DNA of 64,000 nt, from contig JADKIW010000001.1 of the NCBI GenBank assembly GCA_016721115.1, forward strand, positions 1,999,501-2,063,500. Reading direction: 5' to 3'. Shown here piece by piece: positions 14,153-22,615 of this stretch; within the stretch, counting starts at the first letter, position 1; each line of letters starts with the position of its first letter. The notes beneath the pieces are model-generated. The model had not been told where the DNA came from. It searched no databases and was given only the letters and a program-made list of their open reading frames with translations. Made by a program: the position numbers and the translations under genes. This stretch comes from Candidatus Defluviilinea proxima. Its GTDB lineage: Bacteria; Chloroflexota; Anaerolineae; Anaerolineales; Villigracilaceae.

Positions 14153-16489
14153 TTAATGCTCCGAACCTGGTTTATTTGTGCCGATGGGCAACAGTACGCT
14201 AAAGGTTGAGCCTTTCCCCTGATCGGTCTCCACCCAGATGCGTCCATTCTGCGCTTCGGTGAGTGTCTTTGCAATGGAGAGACCCACGCCTGTATCGCCA
14301 ACGCCTTGAATAAGGACGTTATCAGCGCGATACAAACGAGTAAACACACGTGGCAAGTCTTCTGCGGGGATGCCTCCGCCGGTATCGGTCACTTGTAGAA
14401 GGATATATTCCTTGCCATCTTCTATTTTTGTTTGGACTTTCAAATGCACGGTTCCCTCATTCGGGGAGGCGGCTCCAGCGTTCTGCAAGAGGTGGATCAA
14501 AATTTGTTGCAGAGCTTCGCGGTCGGCATGGATGGATGACATGTTCTTCGGCAGATCCAAATGCATCGAGATGTTTTTCTCGCGCACCTGACTGCTCGTG
14601 TATGACATGGCGTTATCAATGATGAGGTTTAGGTCCACGGCTTCTGGCTTGAGTTCGTGAAGCCCGGTTTCAAGCGTTGTGACCTGGATCAGGTCGTTGA
14701 TCAAGTTGTCAATGCGCTCGGTGGATGATTTGATGCGTTCGACGAATTTTCGTTGCAGTGCACCGAGGATGCCTACGGATTCACCCAACAGCAAGTCGGT
14801 GTATCCAACAATGGAAGACATCGGTTGTCGCAATTCTTGTGATATAGACGCAACCACTTCGGCTTGTTCGTTTGAACGTGCGGCCGATTTGCCTTTTTCC
14901 GCTTCGATGATCTTGACATTGGCTTCTGCCAATTGATTTTGCAGGCGGGCTACTTCTTCAAGGGTGGAGCGTAATTCCGATTCAACTTGGGTGTTGGCAC
15001 CGCTCTTGGCTTTGATGCCTTTGGTGGAGCGCAAGTGTTCGTTTTCTGACCTCAACTTATCGACAAGCTTTTGGGTCTCTTCTTGCATGCGAGTCAGTTC
15101 AGCCAGATTTTCGGCTTGCGACAACCCCTCTTGGGCATCGGTTTTGACCGCTTCCATTTGTTTGAGTAGGTCATTGTTGCGGCGTTCGAGATCGTTGATG
15201 CGGGACTGAGCAATGTCCAGTTCCTGTTTTGTGTGTTCTGACTTGATCTCAAGGGCATTCAACCTCTGTCCACGTTGAATGATGGGGACGAGGGAGTTAG
15301 CGATGTTTGCAAGGAAAGCTTGATCTTCGGCGCTCCATAAACGATTGGAGTATGGCGAAAGGACGAGGACGCCACCGATGGCTTCTTTGTCCGGTGTGAC
15401 GATGGGAACGCTCATCAAGTGACCGGGGTTGGTCAGGCCAAGTAGATCGCTCAGCCCTTTGATGTCTGCTGATGTACTACTCGATGGCAAGCGCAGGGGA
15501 CGTCCGCGTTGGATGGAGTTCGTGAGCATGGGGATCATGCTCTTGTTCATGCTCCCGCCCTCGAGGTTTTCTTCGCGGATCAGGTCGTAACCGCTGGCAA
15601 TCTGTAACTGGTTATTGCCATCTGTCATGTAGATGAGGAAAGAAAGATCGGCCAACATGGTCTGTGCGATGGCGCGGGTGATGGCCTGACTGACCTTGTC
15701 CACGCTGGATTCGGCGGCGAGCGCCAACAGTGCATGGAAGGTCTTCGGGTCAGTGCTATAGCGACGGCGCTCCTCGGAAGGAGCGACGGGTTTGATCGTT
15801 GTTGGTGTGGAGGGAGGGACAGGGAAGCGCTGGGCCAGTGTCATCAAAACGGGGTAAGCCGCCATGTATGCCAAACGTACTGCGCCGGGAAAATCGCCGC
15901 TTGTGTGACCAAAGATCAAATGCAGGAGGTGACCCACAAAAGCCAACACAAAGATGACCATGCCATTGCCCCATCCATTCGGGCGACGGACGAGAAGCAG
16001 GAACAAACCGAAAACGGCAATGGCGATACTGCCGATCTGCCAGTAACTATCGAAGGTTGTCAGGTTATACGGAGTTGTGGGTGTCTGGGCGTATGTGATC
16101 AGGCTCAAGGCGAAGGCGGCGGCCACAAGCAGACTGACCAAGGCGGTCGCCACATCTGCTGGGCGGCTGGGTTCCGGGAAGGTCCAGAGCCAGATCATCC
16201 AAACCAGTGCAAAAAGGGTGAGCGCACGATCCACCGGCGGAAGGAAGAGTGACAGGTTGATAAAACCTTCATTCCCCAATGCGCTTAAAACGAAAAGAGC
16301 AATTTGTGCTGAAAGCAGGAAACTCAGGCCAAACACCGTACGTCGTGCCTGGGGAAAACCGCTGGCGCGCAGATGAAAGATGGCCGATTGCAATGCGCTG
16401 ACGATGGAGAATACCAGCACCAAGTGATAGATCACACTCCCCGTTGGTTGTGTGAAGAGATTGAACATTTGAAGCAGAGACTCAACCAT
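14153..16489 (-). CDS. Membrane histidine-kinase-like protein lacking the phospho-His
   Basis: The 778-residue protein has about eight N-terminal membrane segments (residues 1-215), a GAF-like domain (about 250-405), a coiled coil (about 410-520), and HisKA plus HATPase domains. The H-box reads SISQELRQPMSSI, with Gln551 (CAA, 14837-14839) where the phosphoacceptor His is expected. The ATPase G1 (VTDTGGGIP) and G2 (GDTGVGLSIAK) boxes look intact. It may be a pseudokinase or regulate a partner kinase. No response regulator is adjacent; it is first in the operon with the LysM and LCP genes. The ATG at 16489 is chosen; a TTG lies at 16495. Confidence 0.85.
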   Translation of the reverse strand: MVESLLQMFNLFTQPTGSVIYHLVLVFSIVSALQSAIFHLRASGFPQARRTVFGLSFLLSAQIALFVLSALGNEGFINLSLFLPPVDRALTLFALVWMIWLWTFPEPSRPADVATALVSLLVAAAFALSLITYAQTPTTPYNLTTFDSYWQIGSIAIAVFGLFLLLVRRPNGWGNGMVIFVLAFVGHLLHLIFGHTSGDFPGAVRLAYMAAYPVLMTLAQRFPVPPSTPTTIKPVAPSEERRRYSTDPKTFHALLALAAESSVDKVSQAITRAIAQTMLADLSFLIYMTDGNNQLQIASGYDLIREENLEGGSMNKSMIPMLTNSIQRGRPLRLPSSSTSADIKGLSDLLGLTNPGHLMSVPIVTPDKEAIGGVLVLSPYSNRLWSAEDQAFLANIANSLVPIIQRGQRLNALEIKSEHTKQELDIAQSRINDLERRNNDLLKQMEAVKTDAQEGLSQAENLAELTRMQEETQKLVDKLRSENEHLRSTKGIKAKSGANTQVESELRSTLEEVARLQNQLAEANVKIIEAEKGKSAARSNEQAEVVASISQELRQPMSSIVGYTDLLLGESVGILGALQRKFVERIKSSTERIDNLINDLIQVTTLETGLHELKPEAVDLNLIIDNAMSYTSSQVREKNISMHLDLPKNMSSIHADREALQQILIHLLQNAGAASPNEGTVHLKVQTKIEDGKEYILLQVTDTGGGIPAEDLPRVFTRLYRADNVLIQGVGDTGVGLSIAKTLTEAQNGRIWVETDQGKGSTFSVLLPIGTNKPGSEH

Positions 16490-16499
16490 AAGCAATGTG

Positions 16500-16505
16500 A
16501 TTATA
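16500..16505 (-). promoter_or_regulatory. -10 box of the kinase-LysM-LCP operon
   Basis: TATAAT on the minus strand, 10 nt before the ATG at 16489 and 4 nt before an in-frame TTG at 16495. The transcript would have almost no leader. Confidence 0.5.
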
Positions 16506-16590
16506 CTTCTACTTGAACAAATTTGACCTTACTCATTAATAAAGTGATGGTTTTGGAATGTTCTCGCGCAAATATCCAACGCGAGCATTA

Positions 16591-16596
16591 TATAAT
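16591..16596 (+). promoter_or_regulatory. -10 box of TPR gene, leaderless
   Basis: A perfect TATAAT, 8 nt before the ATG at 16605, with no Shine-Dalgarno sequence between. Confidence 0.6.
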
Positions 16597-16604
16597 GGAA
16601 CACC

Positions 16605-17987
16605 ATGCGTCCCCTCCTCCGCAATACACTGATCCTTACTTTGATCCTGCTTTCGATCCTCGTGCCTTATATTGCATCGGGATATTCTGAACTACGTAAA
16701 GCGGAAACGGCTCGCACACATCTCGAGGCCGCGGAACATTATCAAGCCGCCGCGCTACGCATTCCGTGGCGGGCTGATCTCTATGAACTGGCCGGACATC
16801 ATTTTTATTATGCCGAAGAATACGTAAAGGCCGATGCCGCATATCAAACTGCATTAAAGAGAAATGCACTTTCTCCGGAAGGGTGGGTAGCGTGGGGTGA
16901 TGTCACTTATTTGAATGGCGACCTCGAACGCGGCTCTGAAATTTGGGCGCAAGGCATTGAGCAACCTAATTCGTCTGACAAATTGTATTCGCGCCTCGCA
17001 CAAACCTATCAAGACCGCGGCGAGTATTCGAAAGCCGCAGAATATCTTCAACTATATGTGAACGTTCATACGGAGGATGCCCCCGCTCAATATCGTTTAG
17101 GCCTCCTGTTGACTATATCCAATCCGAATGAAGCTTTATCTCACCTGTCGAACGCCTCTCAACTGGACCCTCAATTTGATTCGGCCTTCCAGATCCTTCG
17201 CACCGCCTTGAATTTGTCCGCGTTAAGCAACTCGCCCTCTGAGCAAAAGGTGCTCATCGGGCGTGGACTTGGTCTCGTGCAGGAATGGGAGTTGGCGCGT
17301 GTCGCGTTCGAGCAAGCCGTCCAATTAGATGAGAAGAATGCTGAGGCATGGGCATGGCTTGGAGAGGCGGATCAGCAAACGGCTAAGAACGATGCGTTGA
17401 CGTCCCTTGATCGCGCGTTGAGTCTGGATCCCAATTCCGCCATCGTGCATGGCTTGCGCGGACTCTACTTCCAGCGTATTGGGAATCATCGTGAAGCGTT
17501 GGCCGAATTTCAAGAGGCCGCAAAACTCGACCCAGAGAATCCATCCTGGTATGTTTCGATCGGACAGGAATTTGCCGGGCTGGGAGATTTAATTCGTGCG
17601 GTGCAGGCGTATCAAGTTGCGATCGCGCTCAAGCCAGATAGCGCGGAGTATTATCTTTTGCTTGCGAACTTTTGCGCGCAGAGCAATGCCAATGTGCGTG
17701 ATGTGGGGATACCTGCCGCGCAGAAGGCCGTGCAAATGGAGCCGACAAATCCATCTGCGTTGGATACGCTTGGCTGGTTGTTGACGTTGGATGGTCGTAC
17801 CTATGAGGCCGAGAGTTTATTGCAACAGGCTTTGACTCTGGACCCCAAACTTGCCTCGGCACATTATCATCTGGCGTTGTTGTATCTTCAAGCGAATGAT
17901 TTCGATGCGATGCGTATACACCTCGTTGCCGCACGTGACTTGGGGAGTGCTGAAGCCGAAGCGTTATTGCAACAGTATTTTCCATAA
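16605..17987 (+). CDS. Tetratricopeptide repeat protein, membrane-anchored
   Basis: A 460-residue protein with an N-terminal hydrophobic anchor (TLILTLILLSILVPYIASGY) followed by about ten TPR units to the C-terminus. Recurring pairs such as ADAAYQTALKRNALSPEGW, AFEQAVQLDEKNAEAWAWLG and AEFQEAAKLDPENPSWYV show the helical pattern. TPRs mediate protein-protein contacts, and the anchor would place them outside the membrane. No catalytic domain is seen. It is divergent from the kinase operon and leaderless. Confidence 0.88.
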   Translation: MRPLLRNTLILTLILLSILVPYIASGYSELRKAETARTHLEAAEHYQAAALRIPWRADLYELAGHHFYYAEEYVKADAAYQTALKRNALSPEGWVAWGDVTYLNGDLERGSEIWAQGIEQPNSSDKLYSRLAQTYQDRGEYSKAAEYLQLYVNVHTEDAPAQYRLGLLLTISNPNEALSHLSNASQLDPQFDSAFQILRTALNLSALSNSPSEQKVLIGRGLGLVQEWELARVAFEQAVQLDEKNAEAWAWLGEADQQTAKNDALTSLDRALSLDPNSAIVHGLRGLYFQRIGNHREALAEFQEAAKLDPENPSWYVSIGQEFAGLGDLIRAVQAYQVAIALKPDSAEYYLLLANFCAQSNANVRDVGIPAAQKAVQMEPTNPSALDTLGWLLTLDGRTYEAESLLQQALTLDPKLASAHYHLALLYLQANDFDAMRIHLVAARDLGSAEAEALLQQYFP

Positions 17988-18069
17988 AGTGGAAGTCAAA
18001 AGGCTTTTTCTTGGTCAGGTGGCAGAGCCATCTGATTCTAAATCCATGCGCATGATAAAATCTCAGTCT

Positions 18070-18714
18070 ATGAAAAAATCATTCATCCCCTTGTTCTCAT
18101 TCTTTATCCTTGTTCTTGCCTCCTGCCTTCCCGCCCAGCCCACAGAAAAAGTTACCACGGGCAAATCAGGCGAGATGCTGTACAAGGAGGATTTTTCCAA
18201 CAACACCTCTGGCTGGGACCGTTTTATCAACGATGGCGGCATCATGGATTATGACAGCGGTGGCTTTCGCATTTTAGTGCGACAACCAAAGGTGAACTTT
18301 TGGTCCACGCCTGCGGGAAATTATCAAGATGTACGCGTGGAAGCCGATGTGACCAAGTTGAACGGCCCTGATGCGAACCGTGCGGGGCTCATGTGTCGCT
18401 ATCGCAACGGCGATTATTACTTCTTTATCATCTCCAACGATGGCTTTTACACCATCGGTAAATTTATCGGCGGTAATGCAATCTTGCTCGGGCAGGAAGC
18501 CATGCAACCGACGGAGTTCATCAAGGCTGGCGAAACGAATCACTTGCGCGCAGATTGCATCGGCAGTACGCTGACTCTGTATGTGAACTTCAACCAAGTC
18601 GCCTCGGTGCCTGATACTGACTTCCCGACAGGCGGTGTGGGTGTGATTGCCGGTACGTTCGAAGAACCCGGCGTGGATGTGTTGTTCCAGAATTTTGTGG
18701 TCTTGCAACCGTAA
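18070..18714 (+). CDS. Lipoprotein with a concanavalin/LamG-like beta-sandwich domain
   Basis: The 214-residue product starts with a lipoprotein signal (FSFFILVLASC, lipobox Leu-Ala-Ser-Cys at about 14-17). The mature part opens with YKEDFSNNTSGWDRF and contains GLMCRYRNGDYYFFIISNDG and ending VLFQNFVVLQP. This pattern is common in carbohydrate-binding-like sandwich domains (DUF1080/LamG-like). TAAAAT lies 8 nt before the ATG. Ligand unknown. Confidence 0.7.
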   Translation: MKKSFIPLFSFFILVLASCLPAQPTEKVTTGKSGEMLYKEDFSNNTSGWDRFINDGGIMDYDSGGFRILVRQPKVNFWSTPAGNYQDVRVEADVTKLNGPDANRAGLMCRYRNGDYYFFIISNDGFYTIGKFIGGNAILLGQEAMQPTEFIKAGETNHLRADCIGSTLTLYVNFNQVASVPDTDFPTGGVGVIAGTFEEPGVDVLFQNFVVLQP

Positions 18715-18726
18715 ATTTCAAATGTA

Positions 18727-18748
18727 GGGTAGGGCAGCTGCCCTACCC
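18727..18748. repeat. Perfect 22-bp palindrome between lipoprotein gene and recF
   Basis: GGGTAGGGCAG followed immediately by its reverse complement. It has no loop-forming spacer and no T-run, so it resembles the dispersed palindromes of this genome rather than a terminator. Confidence 0.7.
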
Positions 18749-18760
18749 CACATAAAAATA

Positions 18761-19966
18761 ATGTATCTCAAACACCTTTCCCTCACGAACTTCCGCAAGT
18801 TTACGCGATTGGATATTGATCTTCCAAAACGCGTTGTTTTGCTTACGGGGGATAACGCACAGGGAAAGACCACGGTGCTGGAAGCCATTTATTTCCTCGC
18901 GGCATTCACATCCTTTCAAACACATGCAGATCGTCAGATCGTCAACCTTGAAGAAGCAAAGACAGGTTCGCTTACGGTCACACGCCTTGTGGCAGATTAT
19001 CAACGTGGCAAGAGCAAGCATCGTATCGAAGTGCGACTTATCCTTGAGCCGGTCGGTGTGTTGAATGGTCAACGTTTGCGAAAAGAGATATTGCTCGATG
19101 GCGTGAAGAAACCTGCCAATGAGGTGATCGGTCATTTCAACGCGGTCATCTTTGTGCCGCAGATGTCGCAGATCATCGAAGGTGCGCCGGATGACCGTCG
19201 GCGATATCTCAATCTTGCGTTGGCACAATCCGTGCCTGCGTATGCGCGTGTGTTGAGCGAATACAACCAGGCACTGACCCAGCGTAATGCGTTGCTCAAA
19301 GCGTTGAGCGAGAACGGGGGAAACAGGGACCAGCTCGAAGTGTGGGATGATGCGCTGAGTCGCCTCGGATCACAACTGATTTTGTGGCGCATCCAGGCCA
19401 TCCAGCGCATCGAACACCTCGCTTCGCGCGTTCATCACGAGCTGACTCACGGAACCGAGATCCTTCGTCTCGCCTATGAGCCTGCTTATGATCCGTTGCC
19501 GAAGCCAAGCGGACAGTTGGGATTGAAGATCGATACAGCCGTTGACCGTTCTGGTTTTGAGTTGGACGATATTCAAAATGGTTTCCGTGAGAAGTTGCGT
19601 GACCTGCGTAACGAAGAAGTTGCCCGTGGCGTGACCACGATTGGTCCACATCGCGATGAGTTGCGTTTTCTCGCGAACGATATTGATCTGGGTGATTACG
19701 GCTCGCGTGGACAGATCCGCACGGCATTGTTGGCGTTGAAACTCGCCGAAGTGAATTGGATGAAAGAACGCACGGGCGAATGGCCTGTGATCTTGCTCGA
19801 TGAAGTGATGGCCGAACTCGATGTGCAGCGCCGCGCCGACTTGTTGAAATACGTGGGCGAAAGCGAGCAGGTGTTGTTCACGACCACAGACCTGAATTTG
19901 TTCGCTCCCGAGTTTGCGGAGAGTGCGGAAGTGTGGAAGGTGGGAAGTGGTAGAGTGGAGAAGTGA
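18761..19966 (+). CDS. recF: DNA replication and repair protein RecF
   Basis: RecF binds gapped DNA with RecO and RecR and helps load RecA. The 401-residue protein has the Walker A motif GDNAQGKTTVLEA near residue 31. Its C-terminal ABC signature and Walker B region (VILLDEVMAELD) is near residue 345. It also has the typical opening MYLKHLSLTNFRKF. Length is normal. It is the first gene of an apparent operon with the nucleotidyltransferase, whose start overlaps its stop by one base. It is not next to dnaN or gyrB, unlike in many bacteria. Confidence 0.95.
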   Translation: MYLKHLSLTNFRKFTRLDIDLPKRVVLLTGDNAQGKTTVLEAIYFLAAFTSFQTHADRQIVNLEEAKTGSLTVTRLVADYQRGKSKHRIEVRLILEPVGVLNGQRLRKEILLDGVKKPANEVIGHFNAVIFVPQMSQIIEGAPDDRRRYLNLALAQSVPAYARVLSEYNQALTQRNALLKALSENGGNRDQLEVWDDALSRLGSQLILWRIQAIQRIEHLASRVHHELTHGTEILRLAYEPAYDPLPKPSGQLGLKIDTAVDRSGFELDDIQNGFREKLRDLRNEEVARGVTTIGPHRDELRFLANDIDLGDYGSRGQIRTALLALKLAEVNWMKERTGEWPVILLDEVMAELDVQRRADLLKYVGESEQVLFTTTDLNLFAPEFAESAEVWKVGSGRVEK

Positions 19967-20745
19967 TGACCCTATCAGACTCATTTATCAAATCCGTCCT
20001 TGAAAAAATAGACTCGCCTGATGTCCTTGGTGTGGGCATTGTAGGCAGTTATGCGCGCGGACAAGAGTCGAAGTATAGCGATGTTGACTTCGATATCTTT
20101 GTCGGCAAATTACCTGAGAACGAGTATGACCGGTACAGTCTGCAGTATTTGGATGGAAAACTTGTCAGTTTGAAATATGTTCTGTTCGACGATGAACTTT
20201 CGACTTTATCGAATCCACGGCAGGCGATCTGGGCAGTGCCGGGCCTAAGTGGGATGAAGATCGTTCTTGATAAAGATGGCTCACTGGCTGAATTACAGAA
20301 AATGGCGCAGAAGTTTGATTTCTCCCTGTTCCAGCGCGAAGCGGATGAATATGCCGCAGAAGAGATCATGCGCTGTACTGAAGAAGTGCACAAGATATTG
20401 AATGGCCTCACACGCGGACATGAATCAACAGTCCTTTATGCAACGTGGGGATTGGTGAAGAATATATTGGAAGCGATCGCTGTACAGAGAGGCATCATGA
20501 TCGTCAGCGAGAATCGCTACTTTGATCTGATTCAGGAATCGGTGGGACGTGATACGAAGTGGGTGAGTGCGTTCCGTACAGCTTGGGGACTCGACTCCAC
20601 CTCGTCACAATATCAATTGCGCGGTTCGGCGGCGTTGACGTTGTACCGTCTCACCGCGGCGATGTTCGATGGCTTGATCCCCGAAAAGCATCGTGAAGTT
20701 GTGAAGACCACATTACGGTTGATCAAGGAGTCAGGCATCGTATGA
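19966..20745 (+). CDS. Nucleotidyltransferase-domain protein
   Basis: The 259-residue protein has a pol-beta-type nucleotidyltransferase core: GSYARGQESKYSDVDFDIFV near residue 25, where Gly-Ser and the two Asp bind the nucleotide-metal complex. The rest is helical, resembling aminoglycoside-nucleotidyltransferase or KNTase-like proteins. No substrate can be assigned. The ATG at 19966 overlaps the recF stop (TGATG). The stop overlaps the next start (ATGA), so translation is coupled to both neighbours. Confidence 0.8.
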   Translation: MTLSDSFIKSVLEKIDSPDVLGVGIVGSYARGQESKYSDVDFDIFVGKLPENEYDRYSLQYLDGKLVSLKYVLFDDELSTLSNPRQAIWAVPGLSGMKIVLDKDGSLAELQKMAQKFDFSLFQREADEYAAEEIMRCTEEVHKILNGLTRGHESTVLYATWGLVKNILEAIAVQRGIMIVSENRYFDLIQESVGRDTKWVSAFRTAWGLDSTSSQYQLRGSAALTLYRLTAAMFDGLIPEKHREVVKTTLRLIKESGIV

Positions 20746-21404
20746 ACGAATTAACGCAACGAGCGATAAAAGTCCATGAGAAGTTACTTGAATTTTACGG
20801 CGAACCGATATGGCGCAATCCGTTACCGGCCATCGACGAATTGGTCTCGACCATCCTTTCGCAGAACACGAACGATGTGAATCGCGACCGTGCCTTTGAT
20901 GCGTTGCGCGCGAAGTTTCCCACTTGGGAAGCCGTGCGCGATGCAAGAGAAGATGACGTGGTGGCGGCCATTCGCCCAGCAGGACTCGCAAATCAAAAAG
21001 GCCCGCGTATTCAGCAGGTGTTGAATGCCATCACTGCCGAGCGCGGAAGTTTGGATCTATCGTTTCTCAAAGAGATGTCTGTGGATGAAGCACGCAGTTG
21101 GCTGACGAAATTCAACGGTGTAGGACCGAAGACTGCCGCTATCGTCCTATGTTTTTCATTGGACATGCCCGCCTTCCCCGTGGATACACACGTCTATCGA
21201 GTGACGGGCCGCATCGGACTCCACCCAGATCGGATGACCGTTGAACAGGCCCATCCTCATTTGGAAGCTTTATTTCCTCCCAAAACCTATTACGCCGCAC
21301 ACTTGAACATCATCCGCCTGGGACGTGAAATCTGCACAGCGCGTAAGGCGATGTGTGAGAAGTGCCCGCTGAAGAAGTTGTGTGATTACGGGAAAAGCCA
21401 TTAG
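20742..21404 (+). CDS. nth: Endonuclease III-like DNA glycosylase
   Basis: A 220-residue bifunctional glycosylase/AP lyase that removes oxidised pyrimidines. It has the helix-hairpin-helix KFNGVGPKTAAIVL with the catalytic Lys, the catalytic Asp in PVDTHVYRV, and a C-terminal 4Fe-4S cluster with spacing Cys-x6-Cys-x2-Cys-x5-Cys (ICTARKAMCEKCPLKKLC). It overlaps the upstream gene by 4 nt (ATGA), so recF, the nucleotidyltransferase and this gene form one unit. Confidence 0.92.
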   Translation: MNELTQRAIKVHEKLLEFYGEPIWRNPLPAIDELVSTILSQNTNDVNRDRAFDALRAKFPTWEAVRDAREDDVVAAIRPAGLANQKGPRIQQVLNAITAERGSLDLSFLKEMSVDEARSWLTKFNGVGPKTAAIVLCFSLDMPAFPVDTHVYRVTGRIGLHPDRMTVEQAHPHLEALFPPKTYYAAHLNIIRLGREICTARKAMCEKCPLKKLCDYGKSH

Positions 21405-21476
21405 TCTTCTTGTTATCTCGTCCGCTAGTCTCATGCAGGTTTGACTAGCAGACGAGATGACTAACTGACTAGAAGA

Positions 21477-21806
21477 CTATCTATTATCCCCATCCCCCCG
21501 GATCTTTCCTCTTTCCAATCGATCATATAACTTAGCGATATTGTACTCAGCGACCTCGTCGAGCGTTAAGCCCAACTCGGTAGTGACCTGCGCAATGTAC
21601 CACAACACATCGCCGAGTTCGGCTTTGAGCGCATCGCGAGTCTCGTCGCTGATTTGGCCGTCCTTATCGCGGAATACTTTCTTGATCTTGCCTGCCACTT
21701 CACCCGCCTCGTTGACAAGTCCCAGCGTGGGGTAAATGATGGGATGTCCAATAGCAGGGTAGCCTGCGGTCTTGCGTGATTTTTGTTGATAGTCGTTGAA
21801 ATCCAT
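21477..21806 (-). CDS. MazG-like nucleotide pyrophosphohydrolase
   Basis: The 109-residue protein belongs to the all-alpha NTP pyrophosphatase fold. The metal-binding pattern is NEAGEVAGKIKK followed by AELGDVLWYIA, matching the ExxE...ExxD layout. It probably cleaves a non-canonical NTP to NMP and pyrophosphate. The first 18 codons recur, degenerated, at 22552-22610 and 23509-23565, upstream of the toxin-antitoxin and acetyltransferase genes. Confidence 0.87.
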   Translation of the reverse strand: MDFNDYQQKSRKTAGYPAIGHPIIYPTLGLVNEAGEVAGKIKKVFRDKDGQISDETRDALKAELGDVLWYIAQVTTELGLTLDEVAEYNIAKLYDRLERGKIRGDGDNR

Positions 21807-21824
21807 GTTGTTCTGTATGTTTTC

Positions 21825-22232
21825 CTATACAAACGCCGCAGGGGAAATTTTGAATTTTTTAGCCAGTATACGAATCTGGCGGACATTCAACTCGCGCTTG
21901 TTGTTCAATATTTCTGAAACCACACCTTGAGACCCTACTTCTGGCAGGTCGGATTGGGTCATTCCGTTTTCGTCCATGAGGAAACGTAATATTTCCGCAC
22001 CGGTGGATTCGGGAATCGGAAAGTGTTCTTCTTCGTAGGCGTGGATGAGTGTCCCAAGCGTGTCGAGTAGGCTATAAAGCGGGTGCTTTTCGTTTGTGCC
22101 GATCTCATCAAGCAATTCGTTCATCCGTTTGACTGCCGCGTTGTATTCACGTTCATTACGAACGGTGAGAAGGGGAGCGATATTTGTCCAGTGAGCTTGG
22201 ATTTGGTCATTTACAAGGGTCATTTCTTCCAA
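21825..22232 (-). CDS. higA: HigA-type antitoxin
   Basis: A 135-residue XRE-family antitoxin, longer than classical HigA, with an N-terminal helical domain (residues 1-80) and a C-terminal HTH: MTQSDLPEVGSQGVVSEILNNKRELNVRQI. It neutralises HigB and represses its own promoter. It overlaps the toxin stop by 13 nt. An internal ATG at 22223 is an alternative start. Confidence 0.88.
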   Translation of the reverse strand: MEEMTLVNDQIQAHWTNIAPLLTVRNEREYNAAVKRMNELLDEIGTNEKHPLYSLLDTLGTLIHAYEEEHFPIPESTGAEILRFLMDENGMTQSDLPEVGSQGVVSEILNNKRELNVRQIRILAKKFKISPAAFV

Positions 22233-22507
22233 TCTCCTCGGTCATATTCCGCGTGCGTAAGGACATGCCGAATATAAACCTTGCCACGGTTGAAGTGAAC
22301 CGACACGATCAACCGATACTTGTTCCCGCCGATATTAAAAACGATCCAATCCTGTACCTTATCTGCTGAAGGGAAAACATCTCGCAACTCTGCAAAAGTG
22401 TGAAACTCTGTTGTTTTGACCACTTTAAACCAACGAGACAGGGACGTTTTACTATCGGGATATTTTTCCCAGAATTGGATCAGTGCTTTGCGGGAGATGA
22501 TATGCAC
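22220..22507 (-). CDS. higB: HigB-type toxin, ribosome-dependent mRNA interferase
   Basis: A 95-residue RelE-superfamily toxin of the HigB branch: DWIVFNIGGNKYRLIVSVHFN followed by VYIRHVLTHAEYDRGDW, the conserved C-terminal signature. It starts with GTG, 6 nt after a TAAAAT box, so the mRNA is probably leaderless. The toxin gene comes first, which is typical of HigBA. Confidence 0.92.
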   Translation of the reverse strand: MHIISRKALIQFWEKYPDSKTSLSRWFKVVKTTEFHTFAELRDVFPSADKVQDWIVFNIGGNKYRLIVSVHFNRGKVYIRHVLTHAEYDRGDWKK

Positions 22508-22513
22508 GTAATT

Positions 22514-22534
22514 ATTTTATCTCAATTTGAGATA
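22514..22534 (-). promoter_or_regulatory. higBA promoter and palindromic operator
   Basis: On the minus strand TAAAAT (22514-22519) lies 6 nt before the GTG start. TATCTCAATTTGAGATA (22518-22534) is an 8+1+8 palindrome overlapping the -10 box, so HigA binding would block transcription. Confidence 0.7.
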
Positions 22535-22551
22535 TTTTGCAAGCGCGGGAT

Positions 22552-22610
22552 AATAAATGGCGAGATAGCCCGCTGTCCTGCGTGATTTTTGTTGATAGTC
22601 GTTGAAATCC
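22552..22610 (-). pseudogene. Fragment of a MazG-like gene start
   Basis: The minus strand encodes DFNDYQQKSRRTAGYLAIYY, close to the start of the gene at 21477-21806 (DFNDYQQKSRKTAGYPAIGH). The 32 bases at 22579-22610 are identical to 21774-21805. The start codon has become ACG and the frame ends after about 30 codons. It lies between the acetyltransferase and higB. Confidence 0.8.
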
Positions 22611-22615
22611 GTGAG

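Noticed and set aside
15734..16252. 172-codon plus-strand frame within the degenerate kinase
   Set aside because: Shadow of the membrane domain of the kinase on the minus strand.
18727..18748. Rho-independent terminator before recF
   Set aside because: The palindrome has no loop and no following T-run, so it is listed as a repeat.
19370..19984. 204-codon minus-strand frame across recF
   Set aside because: recF on the plus strand has full family motifs.
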